Of a DNA stretch of 33,297 nucleotides, positions 1 through 8,174 are shown in pieces. Origin of the DNA: JOPF133 sp052144935 (GTDB taxonomy: Bacteria > Acidobacteriota > Terriglobia > Bryobacterales > Bryobacteraceae); assembly GCA_052144935.1 (NCBI GenBank), contig JBKQPR010000286.1, forward strand, positions 1 through 33,297, in the 5' to 3' direction. Under the pieces are notes generated by a model, which searched no databases, was not told the DNA's origin, and saw nothing but the letters and a program-made list of their open reading frames with translations. The translations under genes were made by a program, and so were the position numbers. Numbering within the stretch: the stretch's first letter is position 1; each line of letters opens with the position of its first letter.

Positions 1-221
1 TGTTGGCTCTTGCTGCGGCTGACCCGCGCAATTTCTACCACACGCAGCTTGACGCTGCGCGAGCGGTCCCGCAGTTGCGTACCCGCTCCCTCGGCAACTT
101 CGTTCACCTTCTTCATCACGCGGATCACGACGCGGACGCCATCGCCCAACAGACTGCTGTCGGTGGGGTGATGGATGTTGGTTTCCACCACCGTGCAATC
201 CACGCGCAGCTTGCCGAACTA
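1..221 (-). pseudogene. Transposase remnant (IS5/ISNCY-like DDE type), cut by window edge
   Basis: On the minus strand the translation from 218 down to 1 reads GKLRVDCTVVETNIHHPTDS, then SSLLGDGVRVVIRVMKKV. This is the segment around the first catalytic Asp in a common IS5/ISNCY-like DDE transposase group. A TAG at 219-221 interrupts the same frame two codons upstream. The 63 codons before that stop (222-410) are open, but I cannot match them to the expected transposase N-terminus, so that part may be rearranged. The rest of the catalytic domain lies outside the window. I judge it an inactive IS copy or fragment; the exact IS family is uncertain. Confidence 0.6.
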
Positions 222-604
222 CCGGCCGCCGCATTGGCCGAAAGTCCAATCTATCGGGGCGGCGAACAGCTTCAGCCATGGCAGCGTTCTTTCGTCACGA
301 TTTTTCTGAAGCACCGGGAAACCTATGGGAAGGCCCGACTGCTTCTGGCGGATGAAGTGGGCGTGGGCCCTCGCGTCCTTCAAGAACCTCCCGGTTTCCA
401 CAACCGTCATGGGAGCTTGGTCCCCGTATCTTCAATGTACGCAATATCTGCGCATAGGAATCAAACGCCAGGACGCGAGTGACTGAAGAAGACGAGCCGC
501 TCTCCCGGATTTCCGATTACTGCTCGCTGGGAGCCTCTCTTGTGGCGCCCGCTGCCGGGCGGGCCCCGCCCGACCGGAAGCCCGCCCACTCCGGCCCCGT
601 CCGT

Positions 605-613
605 TGGTATGAT
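605..613 (+). promoter_or_regulatory. Candidate extended -10 promoter element
   Basis: TGG followed by TATGAT has the TGn-TATAAT extended -10 form, 16 nt upstream of the GTG start at 630. No convincing -35 box is visible in the GC-rich stretch before it. The stretch holds a 7-bp GC hairpin (556-572) that could be a terminator or noise. Prediction by eye only. Confidence 0.3.
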
Positions 614-629
614 CGTGTCGGAGGTTCTT

Positions 630-1928
630 GTGGCTGAAGATCTGAATCGCCGGAATTTTCTGAAGGCGGCGGCACTGGCGGCGGGGCCGGCCGTCATCAC
701 GGCGCGAGGCGCCAACGACAAAGTCAATATCGGCTGGATCGGCGTGGGCACGCGGGGCTATGCGGCGCTGGATTGGCTGCATACGGCAGCCCCCAACGAC
801 GTGAAGATCACGGCCATCTGCGATACCTACCAGGGCTACATCGCGCGCGCGCTCGACCGCATGCAGACCATCTGGGGCAACAAGCCGGCAACCTACGTGG
901 ACTATAAAAAGCTGCTCGACGACAAGTCGATCGACGCGGTTTACATCATGACGCCGGAGCACCTGCACCACGACATGACCATCGCGGCGCTGCGGGCCGG
1001 CAAGCACGTGTATATAGAAAAGCCGCTGGCTCACACCATCGAAGAGGGCTTCGACATCGTCAACGAGTGGAAGAAGGCCGGCAAGATCGTGCAGGTGGGC
1101 ACGCAGAACCGCAGCTCGGCGCTGTACAAAAAGGCCAAGGAGCTGATCCAGCAGGGCATGGTGGGCGACGTGCATTTCGTGCGCGCCTTTTGGTACCGCA
1201 ACGGGTTGCCCAACGAGCCTTCCTGGCGCTACGTGATTCCGCCCGAAGCCACGCCGCAGAATACCGACTGGGAGCGGTTCCTGGGCACTGCCCCGCAGCG
1301 CGATTGGGACGCGCACCGCTATTTCCAGTGGAGGCTCTATTGGGATTATTCGGGTGGCATTTCCACCGACCTGCTGGTGCACCAGACCGACATCGTCAAC
1401 TTCATGCTGGACAAGACCGTCCCGCACACTTGCATGTCGTCCGGCGGCATCTATCGCTGGACCGATAAGACCGACGACCGCGACGTGCCCGATTGCCTTA
1501 GCGCCATCTACGATTATTCCGACAAGCTCCAGGTCAACTACAGTTGCTATCTGGGCAACGAGTACTTCGGGTATGGCGAAGAACTCTGCGGCAATGAGGG
1601 CACGATTCGGGTGATGAACCGGCAGGATCTCTATTTCGAGCCGGAAACTTACAACGCGCGGCGTCCCGGCGCGGCGGACCGGGCGCCGGCCAACATCCAG
1701 GCGCGCAAGGCCATCCACCTGAACGGGCGCGCCGATTTCAACGAGAGCGACGGCGCCATCAACCATTTCCGCAACTTCATTCAGGCGATTCTGGGCAAGG
1801 AAAAGGCGATCGCGCCGCCGCCCGTGGGGCAGCAGGCCGCGATTACGGGCCACATGGCGACGCTGTCGTACAAGAATCAGAAGAAGATCGTCTGGGACGA
1901 CGCCGCCGACAAGTATCACTTCGTGTAG
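630..1928 (+). CDS. Gfo/Idh/MocA family oxidoreductase, Tat-exported
   Basis: Predicted NAD(P)-dependent sugar or polyol oxidoreductase of 432 residues. The GTG start at 630 is chosen because GGAGG (620-624) sits 5 nt upstream; starts at 540 and 609 lack such a site. The N-terminus carries a Tat-like motif, NRRNFLK, before an Ala-rich stretch, so it is probably exported folded with its cofactor. The Rossmann part begins VNIGWIGVGTRG, and the family EKP catalytic motif is present as YIEKPLAHT, followed by a C-terminal alpha/beta substrate domain. Family members oxidise or reduce sugar hydroxyls, and several make 3-keto sugars; the substrate here is unknown. It stands 12 kb from the sugar clusters and 21 nt before a membrane protein gene that may be co-transcribed. 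Confidence 0.88.
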   Translation: MAEDLNRRNFLKAAALAAGPAVITARGANDKVNIGWIGVGTRGYAALDWLHTAAPNDVKITAICDTYQGYIARALDRMQTIWGNKPATYVDYKKLLDDKSIDAVYIMTPEHLHHDMTIAALRAGKHVYIEKPLAHTIEEGFDIVNEWKKAGKIVQVGTQNRSSALYKKAKELIQQGMVGDVHFVRAFWYRNGLPNEPSWRYVIPPEATPQNTDWERFLGTAPQRDWDAHRYFQWRLYWDYSGGISTDLLVHQTDIVNFMLDKTVPHTCMSSGGIYRWTDKTDDRDVPDCLSAIYDYSDKLQVNYSCYLGNEYFGYGEELCGNEGTIRVMNRQDLYFEPETYNARRPGAADRAPANIQARKAIHLNGRADFNESDGAINHFRNFIQAILGKEKAIAPPPVGQQAAITGHMATLSYKNQKKIVWDDAADKYHFV

Positions 1929-1949
1929 CGCGGCGCCGACTCGCACACC

Positions 1950-2984
1950 ATGGCCGCCGTTGCCGCATCTGCCCCGCCGCCGGTCGCGCGGGTTTCGTCA
2001 CGCTGGATCATCGGCCGGCGTGTGGACCTGTCGCTGGTGATCGGCAGCGCCGGGGCGGGTTATCTCTACCTGCTGCTGTACACGGCGTGCCACGTGCCCA
2101 TCGGTCTGCTGTGGTGGTTCTGGTCGGTGGGGTTTGACGGCACTCACATCTTCGCTACGGCCTCGCGCACCTATTTCGACAGCGAAGCGCGCCGGCGCCA
2201 GCGCGGGTTGCTGTTCGGCAGCCTGGTGTTCTTTTTCGCGCTGGGTCCGGCGATGGTGCTGGCCGGATGGAAGGGCTGGCTGTACCTGCTGGTGGGGGTG
2301 TGGGCTTACTATCACGTGATCCGGCAGCACTACGGCTTCATGGTGCTCTACAAGGTGAAGAACCGGGACCTGGCGCCGGCGGACAACCTGCTGGACCGCT
2401 GGTTCCTGGGCGTGATGATGGTGGCGCCGCCGTTCCACCGTTTCTTCATCCACCACCCCGAAGAGCTGGGGCTGCCTTTTTCGCTCCCGCGCGCCGAGGG
2501 TGCCATGTGGCTGCTGGTGTCGGCGACCGGCCTGATTTACCTGGCGCGGCAGTGGATGCGTTTTCGCGCGGGCCAGCCGATGGACTTACCGAAGTATCTG
2601 CTGTTCGTGGCCATCGTTCCGCTGCACTGGCTGACCTTCGCGTTTATGAGTTGGAAGGCCGCCGTGCCGACGGTGACCATCGTCCACAACCTGCAGTACC
2701 ATGCCATCGTTTGGTTTCACAACCGGAATCGCTACGGCGACGCGGGAAGCGCCGCGCGGAACGGCCGCATTCCGGCGGCGGTGAGCCGGAGCCTGTTGGC
2801 TTACGCTTTGGTGGGCCTGTTGTTCAGCGCGCTGTACCGCATTCCGGGATTCCAGTTGGGCAACGTCTCCGATCTGGCGTTCGGATTTTTCTGCGGATTC
2901 GGACTGACCCACTATTACCTGGACAGCCGCATCTGGCGCGTACGGCACGACCCGGGGTTGCGCCAGGCGCTGCAGTTGGCGTAG
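1950..2984 (+). CDS. Polytopic membrane protein with conserved-looking His motifs, function unknown
   Basis: A 344-residue protein with roughly eight hydrophobic segments, starting 21 nt after the oxidoreductase gene. I do not recognise the family. What can be seen is a series of polar His/Asp motifs at membrane-segment edges: FDGTHIFAT with SRTYFD, YYHVIRQHYG, HNLQYHAIVWFHNRNRYG, and near the C-terminus FGLTHYYLDSRIWRVR. Such spacing resembles metal-binding membrane oxygenases or desaturases (for example Brp/Blh carotene dioxygenases), but the sequence match is not good enough to name it. The ATG at 1950 gives a short Ala/Pro-rich cytoplasmic head; no strong ribosome binding site is visible. 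The short distance to the upstream gene suggests read-through transcription. Confidence 0.75.
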   Translation: MAAVAASAPPPVARVSSRWIIGRRVDLSLVIGSAGAGYLYLLLYTACHVPIGLLWWFWSVGFDGTHIFATASRTYFDSEARRRQRGLLFGSLVFFFALGPAMVLAGWKGWLYLLVGVWAYYHVIRQHYGFMVLYKVKNRDLAPADNLLDRWFLGVMMVAPPFHRFFIHHPEELGLPFSLPRAEGAMWLLVSATGLIYLARQWMRFRAGQPMDLPKYLLFVAIVPLHWLTFAFMSWKAAVPTVTIVHNLQYHAIVWFHNRNRYGDAGSAARNGRIPAAVSRSLLAYALVGLLFSALYRIPGFQLGNVSDLAFGFFCGFGLTHYYLDSRIWRVRHDPGLRQALQLA

Positions 2985-3010
2985 GGTTTTGCTACCCAGG
3001 GGCGAGCGGT

Positions 3011-3027
3011 GGTCCAAGAAGTGGACT
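3011..3027. promoter_or_regulatory. Possible toxin-antitoxin operator
   Basis: GTCCA-AGAAG-TGGAC is a perfect 5-bp inverted repeat about 30 nt before the antitoxin gene, and further GGAC half-sites follow at about 3036-3043. Phd/VapB antitoxins usually autoregulate through short palindromes at this position. Tentative. Confidence 0.3.
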
Positions 3028-3056
3028 AGGTCTATCGGACGGACTACCATGTAAGT

Positions 3057-3302
3057 ATGCAGCTCAATGTCCACGAGGCGAAAACCCAGCTTTCCCGCCT
3101 GCTGGAAATGGTGGAGCAGGGCGAGTCCATCGTGATTGCGCGCAACGGCAAGCCCGTAGCGGAACTGGTGCCTTGCCGGAAACGGGGAATTCAGTTCGGC
3201 TCTGGCCGGGAGGATCCCGACGTGAACCAGGACGCGGTTGCGGGCGATTGGTGGAAAGCCATGTCGGATGAAGAGGTAGAGGACTTCTTCGAGCGCCGTT
3301 GA
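3057..3302 (+). CDS. Type II antitoxin, Phd/YefM (VapB-like) family
   Basis: An 81-residue protein with the standard Phd/YefM head: MQLNVHEAKTQLSRLLEMVE followed by GESIVIARNGKPVAELVP. This forms the DNA-binding dimer and is full length for the family. The acidic, aromatic C-terminus (DWWKAMSDEEVEDFFERR) is the usual toxin-neutralising tail. It binds its own promoter and the PIN toxin encoded next. The stop codon (3300-3302) directly abuts the toxin GTG start at 3303, the typical antitoxin-first arrangement. The antitoxin looks intact although its toxin partner is frameshifted. Confidence 0.9.
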   Translation: MQLNVHEAKTQLSRLLEMVEQGESIVIARNGKPVAELVPCRKRGIQFGSGREDPDVNQDAVAGDWWKAMSDEEVEDFFERR

Positions 3303-3682
3303 GTGTACCTGCTCGACACCCACGCGCTTTTATGGGCCAGTGCCAAGCCGGAACTCCTTTCGAAGACGGCTGCGTCCGTGATCGAAAAAGGGGAGATCGT
3401 AGTCAGCGCCGCGTCTCTTTGGGAGTTGAATCGTCAAGAGACAAGGCGGATGCGCCGATCAACGATCCGACAGCATGGTGGCGCCGGCATGTCACGATTC
3501 CTGGGGTCACGGTGCTACCGATCCACGCGTATCACATAAAGCACCTTGAGACCCTGCCTCGGTTCCATAAGGACCCCTTTGATCGGATTCCGATCTGCCA
3601 GGCGATCCACGAAGGCTTCGGCCTGGTCACCAGTGATGAGGCGATGCGGCGGTACCGCGAGTTCGCCGGCTTCGTGTGGTAA
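3303..3682 (+). pseudogene. VapC-like PIN-domain toxin, frameshifted
   Basis: PIN toxins are Mg-dependent RNases with four acidic residues. The first half reads from GTG 3303: VYLLDTHALLW with the catalytic Asp of DTHALLW, then SAASLWELN with the conserved Glu. That frame ends at 3539 in unrelated sequence. The second half lies in another frame, from about 3440 to the TAA at 3680-3682: NDPTAWWRRHVTIPGVTVLP, then LPRFHKDPFDRIPICQAIHE and LVTSDEAMRRY, carrying the remaining acidic residues (KDPFDR, TSD). The two parts span 380 nt, one base short of a normal 126-residue toxin, so a single-base loss near 3430-3445 is the likely lesion. Either the toxin is dead or the base call is wrong. Confidence 0.82.
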
Positions 3683-3704
3683 TAAGGATCCCGCGCGGAC
3701 GCCC

Positions 3705-4025
3705 CTACTTCGCCGCTGCGATCGAGTCCACTTTAATGGTGTTGGTCTTCTCGTCCAGCGTGCCGGTGACGGTCACCTTCTTGGCGGCGAATTTGGCCGG
3801 CGCCTTCTGGTCGCTCAGCGCGTAGGTCTTGGCGCCATCGTACAGGACGTACTTGCCGCCCATGGTCTTGATGCATTCGGTGACGCACTTCTCGTCCGTC
3901 CCCATCTTCATGTCTTTATGGTCGGCCTTGGTGCACATGTCATCGGTGATCGTGCCGGTGAAAGTCTGCCCGGCGCCAAACATCAGAGCCGCCGAAGCGG
4001 CGAAAACAGCCAGCGTCCTTTTCAT
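3705..4025 (-). CDS. Small secreted DUF5818-like protein
   Basis: A 106-residue protein. MKRTLAVFAASAALMFGAG is a signal peptide. The mature part begins TFTGTITDDMCTKADHKDM and continues CVTECIKTMGGKYVLYDGAK to a C-terminal beta-rich part (KVTVTGTLDEKTNTIKVDS). This pattern, GTITDxxC then a second Cys pair, is that of small periplasmic proteins common in Acidobacteria and often labelled DUF5818; the function is unknown. AGGAG lies upstream of the ATG at 4025. It faces the frameshifted toxin and is divergent from the heptose gene at 4101. Confidence 0.8.
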   Translation of the reverse strand: MKRTLAVFAASAALMFGAGQTFTGTITDDMCTKADHKDMKMGTDEKCVTECIKTMGGKYVLYDGAKTYALSDQKAPAKFAAKKVTVTGTLDEKTNTIKVDSIAAAK

Positions 4026-4084
4026 GGGATTCTCCTGTGGTTCTTTCGATTGTAAGCCAGATCGTGTGCCGGCGGGCGAAGCAC

Positions 4085-4093
4085 TGATACACT
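4085..4093 (+). promoter_or_regulatory. Candidate extended -10, possibly leaderless
   Basis: TGA-TACACT has the extended -10 form and ends only 7 nt before the GTG at 4101, with no Shine-Dalgarno sequence between them. If used, the transcript would begin at or next to the start codon. Confidence 0.3.
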
Positions 4094-4100
4094 GAAAACC

Positions 4101-4574
4101 GTGGGGCGCCTATACAGCCGTGCGGAATTACTGCGCCAGCGCACTCTGTGGCGCGAGCAGGCCAAGCGGGTCGTGTTCACCAACGGCTGCTACGACCTGC
4201 TCCATCCGGGCCACATCCGGCTCCTCGAACAGGCTCGCTCGCTGGGCGACGTTTTGATTCTCGCGCTGAACTCCGACGCCAGCGTCCAGCGCTTCAAGGG
4301 GCCTTCGCGGCCGTTGCTCGCTGAGGACGAGCGCGCCGAGCTGGCCGGCGCCTTCGAAGCCGTGGACGCCGTCACGCTGTTCGACGAGGACACTCCCCGG
4401 GAACTCATCGCGGCCGTCTTGCCGGATGTGCTGGTGAAGGGCGCCGACTGGTCTCATTTCATCGCCGGTAAAGAAGAAGTGGAGGCCGCCGGCGGCCAGG
4501 TTTTGACGCTCCCTTTGGAACCCGGCTATTCCACAACGAATCTTGTAGAAGTTCTGCTCAGCAAGCAACCTTGA
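4101..4574 (+). CDS. rfaE2: D-glycero-beta-D-manno-heptose 1-phosphate adenylyltransferase
   Basis: A stand-alone version of the HldE C-terminal domain (157 residues) that transfers AMP from ATP to heptose 1-phosphate to make ADP-heptose for the lipopolysaccharide inner core. The cytidylyltransferase-type signature is present: VVFTNGCYDLLHPGHIRLLE with HPGH at residues 35-38, then LNSDASVQRFKGPSRP, the KGADW motif near residue 114, and GYSTTNLV near the C-terminus. Its presence indicates an outer membrane with LPS. Start is GTG without a clear ribosome binding site. Its TGA overlaps the TTG start of mfd by 4 nt, which suggests translational coupling. Confidence 0.93.
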   Translation: MGRLYSRAELLRQRTLWREQAKRVVFTNGCYDLLHPGHIRLLEQARSLGDVLILALNSDASVQRFKGPSRPLLAEDERAELAGAFEAVDAVTLFDEDTPRELIAAVLPDVLVKGADWSHFIAGKEEVEAAGGQVLTLPLEPGYSTTNLVEVLLSKQP

Positions 4575-7500
4575 TACATCCTGCCGTTCGCGACCTGTTT
4601 CTGGACTTGGGAAAGCACCCCAGCTTTCAAGAGGCCCTGCGCCGTCTGGCCGCGGGCGCCGGCGCGTCGCTTTCCGGACTGACCACCACCGCCAAGGCGG
4701 TCTATGCGGTGCTTCTCCGGCAGTCGGCGGGCCGTCCTCTGATCGTTGTAGTGGATGGCAACAAGCAGGCCGAGGCGCTCTGGGAGGGGGTCCAGACGTT
4801 TTACAAACTGCTGGCCACCGACGAGCGCGATGGCGGCCCGCAACTGCTGCCCGCGCTGGATGTCGTACCGCTGCAAAATCTTTCGCCACATGCCGAAATC
4901 TGCGAGCAAAGGGCTATCGGATTGTGGCGTCTGGCCACCCAGAGGGTGCCGATCACCATTCTGCCGGTCGCCTCGGCGCTCTTGCGTATCGAGCCGGCGG
5001 AATTCTACCGGCAACTCGCACTGAAGCTGCGGGTGGGCGAGGAAGTGCCTTTGGATGAGGTGATTGCACATCTCGAAAGCATCGGCTATGAACGCCGGGA
5101 GCCGGTCGAGATGGTCGGCGAATACTCCGTCAGAGGCGGCATTCTGGACGTCTTTTCGCCGGAATCGCCCAAGCCGGTCCGCATCGACCTGTTCGGCGAC
5201 CAGGTGGAATCCATTCGCCGGTTCGATGTCGAATCGCAGCGGTCGGTCCTCAAGATCGAGGATTGCACACTACTACCGTTGACGGAGTATCAGAAATCCC
5301 GCCAGCTCCTGCTACGGCTGGGCGAGCTGATGCGCGAAACCGGCATCCCTGGCCGCGATCTGCCGGCCCCCGGCGATCCCTTTCCGGGGTGGGAACTGGT
5401 GGCGCCCATGCTCCGGCAACGACCTTCGTCGGTTTTCTCGTTGCTGGACCGGCCCATGGTGGTCTGGGACGAGCCGGAGCAGGTTCACGGCGCCGCCGAA
5501 CGGTTCTGGAAACGGCTGGACCAGATCCCCCGCTCACCGGCTTACGACCCGGCGCAGATCTACTTCCGCTGGGAAGAACTGAAAGCGCAGGCCGAGGCGC
5601 AGCCGCAGATCGACTTCAAAGAGCTGGAGATCGCGTGGGCCGCGGACACCGAGGGCAGCCATTTGCACATCGCCTCGCGGCCCTCGCTGGCGTTCCGCGG
5701 GAACATGCGGGTGGCCATTGCGGAGGCTCGCACGTTGGTGGAAACCGGCAACCGGGTGGCCTTCTTCGCTTCTTCTACGGGTGAAGTAGAGCGCGTGGCC
5801 GATATCCTCAACGAATACCGAACCCCTTACCAGCTCGGCCTGGAGCAGTTTGAGTCCACCCCCGCCTATCTGGCGGAGCGGGCCTACATGTCGGTAGCCG
5901 CAGCCAGCATCTACCTGATCAAGGGGCTGATCCGCCGCGGCACGGTTTTTTCAACTGCTAAACTTGTAATATTTGGCTCGGAGGATCTCTTTGAGACCTC
6001 CGAGCTGGTAGCCCAGGCGCCTTCCGGGAAGGCTGCGCTGGCCACTTTTTCGGCCGATCTGATCGACCTGAAACCAGGCGACTACGTGGTGCACTCCGAG
6101 CACGGCGTGGCGCAGTACCTGGGCCTCCGCGAAATCTCCCAAGGCGAATCCCAGGGCGACTACATGCTGCTCGAATACGCCGGCGGCGCCAAACTCTACG
6201 TCCCCCTGCCCCGCATGGACCTGGTCGAGCGGTTCCGCGGCGCCGGGGAGTCCAAACCGGCCCTGGACCGCATGGGCGGCGCAACCTGGACCCGCACGAA
6301 ATCCAGGATCAAAGCCAAAATGCGCGACATGGCGGACGAGCTGCTCAAGCTCTACGCCTCGCGAAAAATGGCGGAAGGCTTTGAATTCTCGGCAGATAGC
6401 AACTGGCAGCGGGAATTCGAGGATGCCTTCGAATTCACCGAGACGCGCGACCAGTTGAGCGCCGTCAAGGAGATCAAGCGCGACATGGAGAGTCCCCATC
6501 CCATGGACCGCCTGCTGTGCGGCGATGTCGGTTTCGGCAAAACCGAGGTGGTCATGCGGGCCGCCTTCAAGGCTTTGGGCGATGGCAAACAGGTCGCCGT
6601 GCTGGCGCCTACTACAGTGCTCGCATTTCAGCATTTCGAGACCTTCAAACGGCGTTTCCAGCCTTTTCCCGTGCGCGTGGAGATGTTCAGCCGCTTTCGC
6701 TCCCCCAAGGAACTGAAGGCCGCTCTGGCCGACCTGGCGGAGGGCAAGGTGGATCTCGCCATCGGGACGCATCGGCTGCTCTCGCAGGACGTCCAATTCC
6801 GCGACCTGGGGCTGGTTCTGGTGGATGAGGAGCAGCGTTTCGGCGTCAAGCACAAGGAAATGCTCAAACAGCTCAAGAAATCGGTGGACCACATCAGCAT
6901 GAGCGCCACTCCCATTCCCAGAACACTACACATGTCATTGTTGGGCCTGCGAGATATGTCGGTGATCGAGACTCCGCCTAAGGACCGGCTGTCCATCCAT
7001 ACCGTGGTGGCACCATTCCAGCCCGAGCTGATCCGCTCCGCGCTGGAGCTCGAATTGGCCCGTGGCGGGCAGGTCTATTTCCTGCACAACCGCGTCGATT
7101 CCATCTGGACGCGGGCCAGCATGATCCAGGAGTTGTCGCCCGGCGCCCGCATCGGCGTAGGCCACGGGCAAATGGGGGAGGCCGAACTGGAGAAAACCAT
7201 GCTCCAGTTCATGCGCCATGAATTCGATATCCTGGTCTGTACGACAATTATCGAAAATGGCTTGGATATCCCCCTGGCCAACACTATGATCGTGGAGAAT
7301 GCGGAGCGCTACGGCCTTTCGGAGCTGTACCAGTTGCGCGGGCGGGTAGGGCGCTCCAACCGCCGCGCCTATGCTTACCTGCTGGTCCCGCCGGATACCG
7401 AACTGACCGAACTCGCCCGCAAGCGCCTGGCCGCGCTGAAGGAATTCAGCGATCTGGGCGCCGGCTTCAAAATCGCTGCCTTGGATCTGGAGCTGCGCGG

Positions 7501-8059
7501 CGCGGGCAATTTGCTGGGCGGAGAGCAGCACGGCCACATCAATTCGGTGGGCTTCGATACCTACGTGCGCCTGCTGGACGAAACCGTCCGCGAGCTGAAG
7601 GGAGAGGAGATCGTCCCCGAAGTTCACTCCGCGCTCAACCTGGGGCTGGATATACGCATCCCGCCCGATTACATTTCCGACGAAAACCAGCGCTTGCGCG
7701 CCTACCGGCAGATCGCCAATGCCGTCAATGCCGAAGCCCGCGACCGTGCCGAAAAGGAACTGGAGGATCGATATGGCCCAGTACCCGAGGCCGTCCACAA
7801 CCTCTTGGAATACTCGGCGCTTAAAACGATGGCCCAGGAAATCGGCGTGGAGGCCGTCGACCGCCGCCATAACTTATTGAATATAAAGTTCCACCAGGCG
7901 ACCCGCGTGGACCCGGCGCGGCTCATGGCGATGGTCGGCAAAACCAGGGGCGCGCAGTTCACTCCGGCAGGCGTATTGCTATTGCCATTGGACGGCCAGG
8001 CGGGCGCGGGAGAAATTCTGCGTTTCCTCTCGGCCAAATTGGAGCAGCTCAAAGCATAG
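4571..8059 (+). CDS. mfd: Transcription-repair coupling factor Mfd
   Basis: The 1162-residue length is right for Mfd, which removes RNA polymerase stalled at DNA lesions and recruits UvrA. Domains in order: UvrB-like N-terminal module (about 1-330), polymerase-interacting domain with GDYVVHSEHGVAQYLGL (about 500-570), SF2 translocase with Walker A GDVGFGKTE near residue 651, DEEQ box near 752, SATPIPRTL motif, second RecA lobe with the TRG/motif VI region GLSELYQLRGRVGRS, and the TRCF C-terminal domain (about 1000-1130). A TTG start at 4571 is used because it overlaps the preceding TGA (TTGA), and the sequence immediately downstream aligns with an Mfd N-terminus; a later start would trim it. 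Frame is intact throughout. Confidence 0.96.
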   Translation: MIHPAVRDLFLDLGKHPSFQEALRRLAAGAGASLSGLTTTAKAVYAVLLRQSAGRPLIVVVDGNKQAEALWEGVQTFYKLLATDERDGGPQLLPALDVVPLQNLSPHAEICEQRAIGLWRLATQRVPITILPVASALLRIEPAEFYRQLALKLRVGEEVPLDEVIAHLESIGYERREPVEMVGEYSVRGGILDVFSPESPKPVRIDLFGDQVESIRRFDVESQRSVLKIEDCTLLPLTEYQKSRQLLLRLGELMRETGIPGRDLPAPGDPFPGWELVAPMLRQRPSSVFSLLDRPMVVWDEPEQVHGAAERFWKRLDQIPRSPAYDPAQIYFRWEELKAQAEAQPQIDFKELEIAWAADTEGSHLHIASRPSLAFRGNMRVAIAEARTLVETGNRVAFFASSTGEVERVADILNEYRTPYQLGLEQFESTPAYLAERAYMSVAAASIYLIKGLIRRGTVFSTAKLVIFGSEDLFETSELVAQAPSGKAALATFSADLIDLKPGDYVVHSEHGVAQYLGLREISQGESQGDYMLLEYAGGAKLYVPLPRMDLVERFRGAGESKPALDRMGGATWTRTKSRIKAKMRDMADELLKLYASRKMAEGFEFSADSNWQREFEDAFEFTETRDQLSAVKEIKRDMESPHPMDRLLCGDVGFGKTEVVMRAAFKALGDGKQVAVLAPTTVLAFQHFETFKRRFQPFPVRVEMFSRFRSPKELKAALADLAEGKVDLAIGTHRLLSQDVQFRDLGLVLVDEEQRFGVKHKEMLKQLKKSVDHISMSATPIPRTLHMSLLGLRDMSVIETPPKDRLSIHTVVAPFQPELIRSALELELARGGQVYFLHNRVDSIWTRASMIQELSPGARIGVGHGQMGEAELEKTMLQFMRHEFDILVCTTIIENGLDIPLANTMIVENAERYGLSELYQLRGRVGRSNRRAYAYLLVPPDTELTELARKRLAALKEFSDLGAGFKIAALDLELRGAGNLLGGEQHGHINSVGFDTYVRLLDETVRELKGEEIVPEVHSALNLGLDIRIPPDYISDENQRLRAYRQIANAVNAEARDRAEKELEDRYGPVPEAVHNLLEYSALKTMAQEIGVEAVDRRHNLLNIKFHQATRVDPARLMAMVGKTRGAQFTPAGVLLLPLDGQAGAGEILRFLSAKLEQLKA

Positions 8060-8060
8060 G

Positions 8061-8087
8061 GAGGGGGCGGTGAAAAACCGCTCCCTC
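8061..8087 (+). terminator. Hairpin after mfd (terminator-like or REP-like)
   Basis: GAGGGGGCGGT (8061-8071) pairs with ACCGCTCCCTC (8077-8087): an 11-bp stem with one G-T mismatch and a 5-nt loop, 2 nt after the mfd stop. There is no U-tract, so it may stabilise the mRNA end or be part of a repeated intergenic element rather than an intrinsic terminator. Confidence 0.4.
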
Positions 8088-8089
8088 AC

Positions 8090-8131
8090 GGTCGCGGCTC
8101 CGTAAAGGACGGTCGCGGCTCCGTAAAGGAC
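8090..8131. repeat. Two tandem copies of a 21-bp intergenic repeat
   Basis: Unit GGTCGCGGCTCCGTAAAGGA plus C occurs exactly twice, 8090-8110 and 8111-8131. A partial third start (GGACCGTCCC) follows. It adjoins the hairpin downstream of mfd and probably belongs to the same repeated element. Confidence 0.85.
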
Positions 8132-8153
8132 CGTCCCAGCTCGGCAAATCCGC

Positions 8154-8162
8154 TGCTAAAAT
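8154..8162 (+). promoter_or_regulatory. Candidate extended -10 for the PPIase gene
   Basis: TGC-TAAAAT is an extended -10-like sequence ending 12 nt before the ATG at 8175. No -35 box is evident. It would allow surA-yhaM-blaI to be transcribed apart from mfd. Confidence 0.3.
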
Positions 8163-8174
8163 AGAAGAACCATT

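Noticed and set aside
432..1946. Long minus-strand ORF opposite the Gfo/Idh/MocA gene (504 codons)
   Set aside because: It is the antisense of a clear family member, has Arg/His/Val-rich shadow composition and no motif. High-GC sequence makes such ORFs common.
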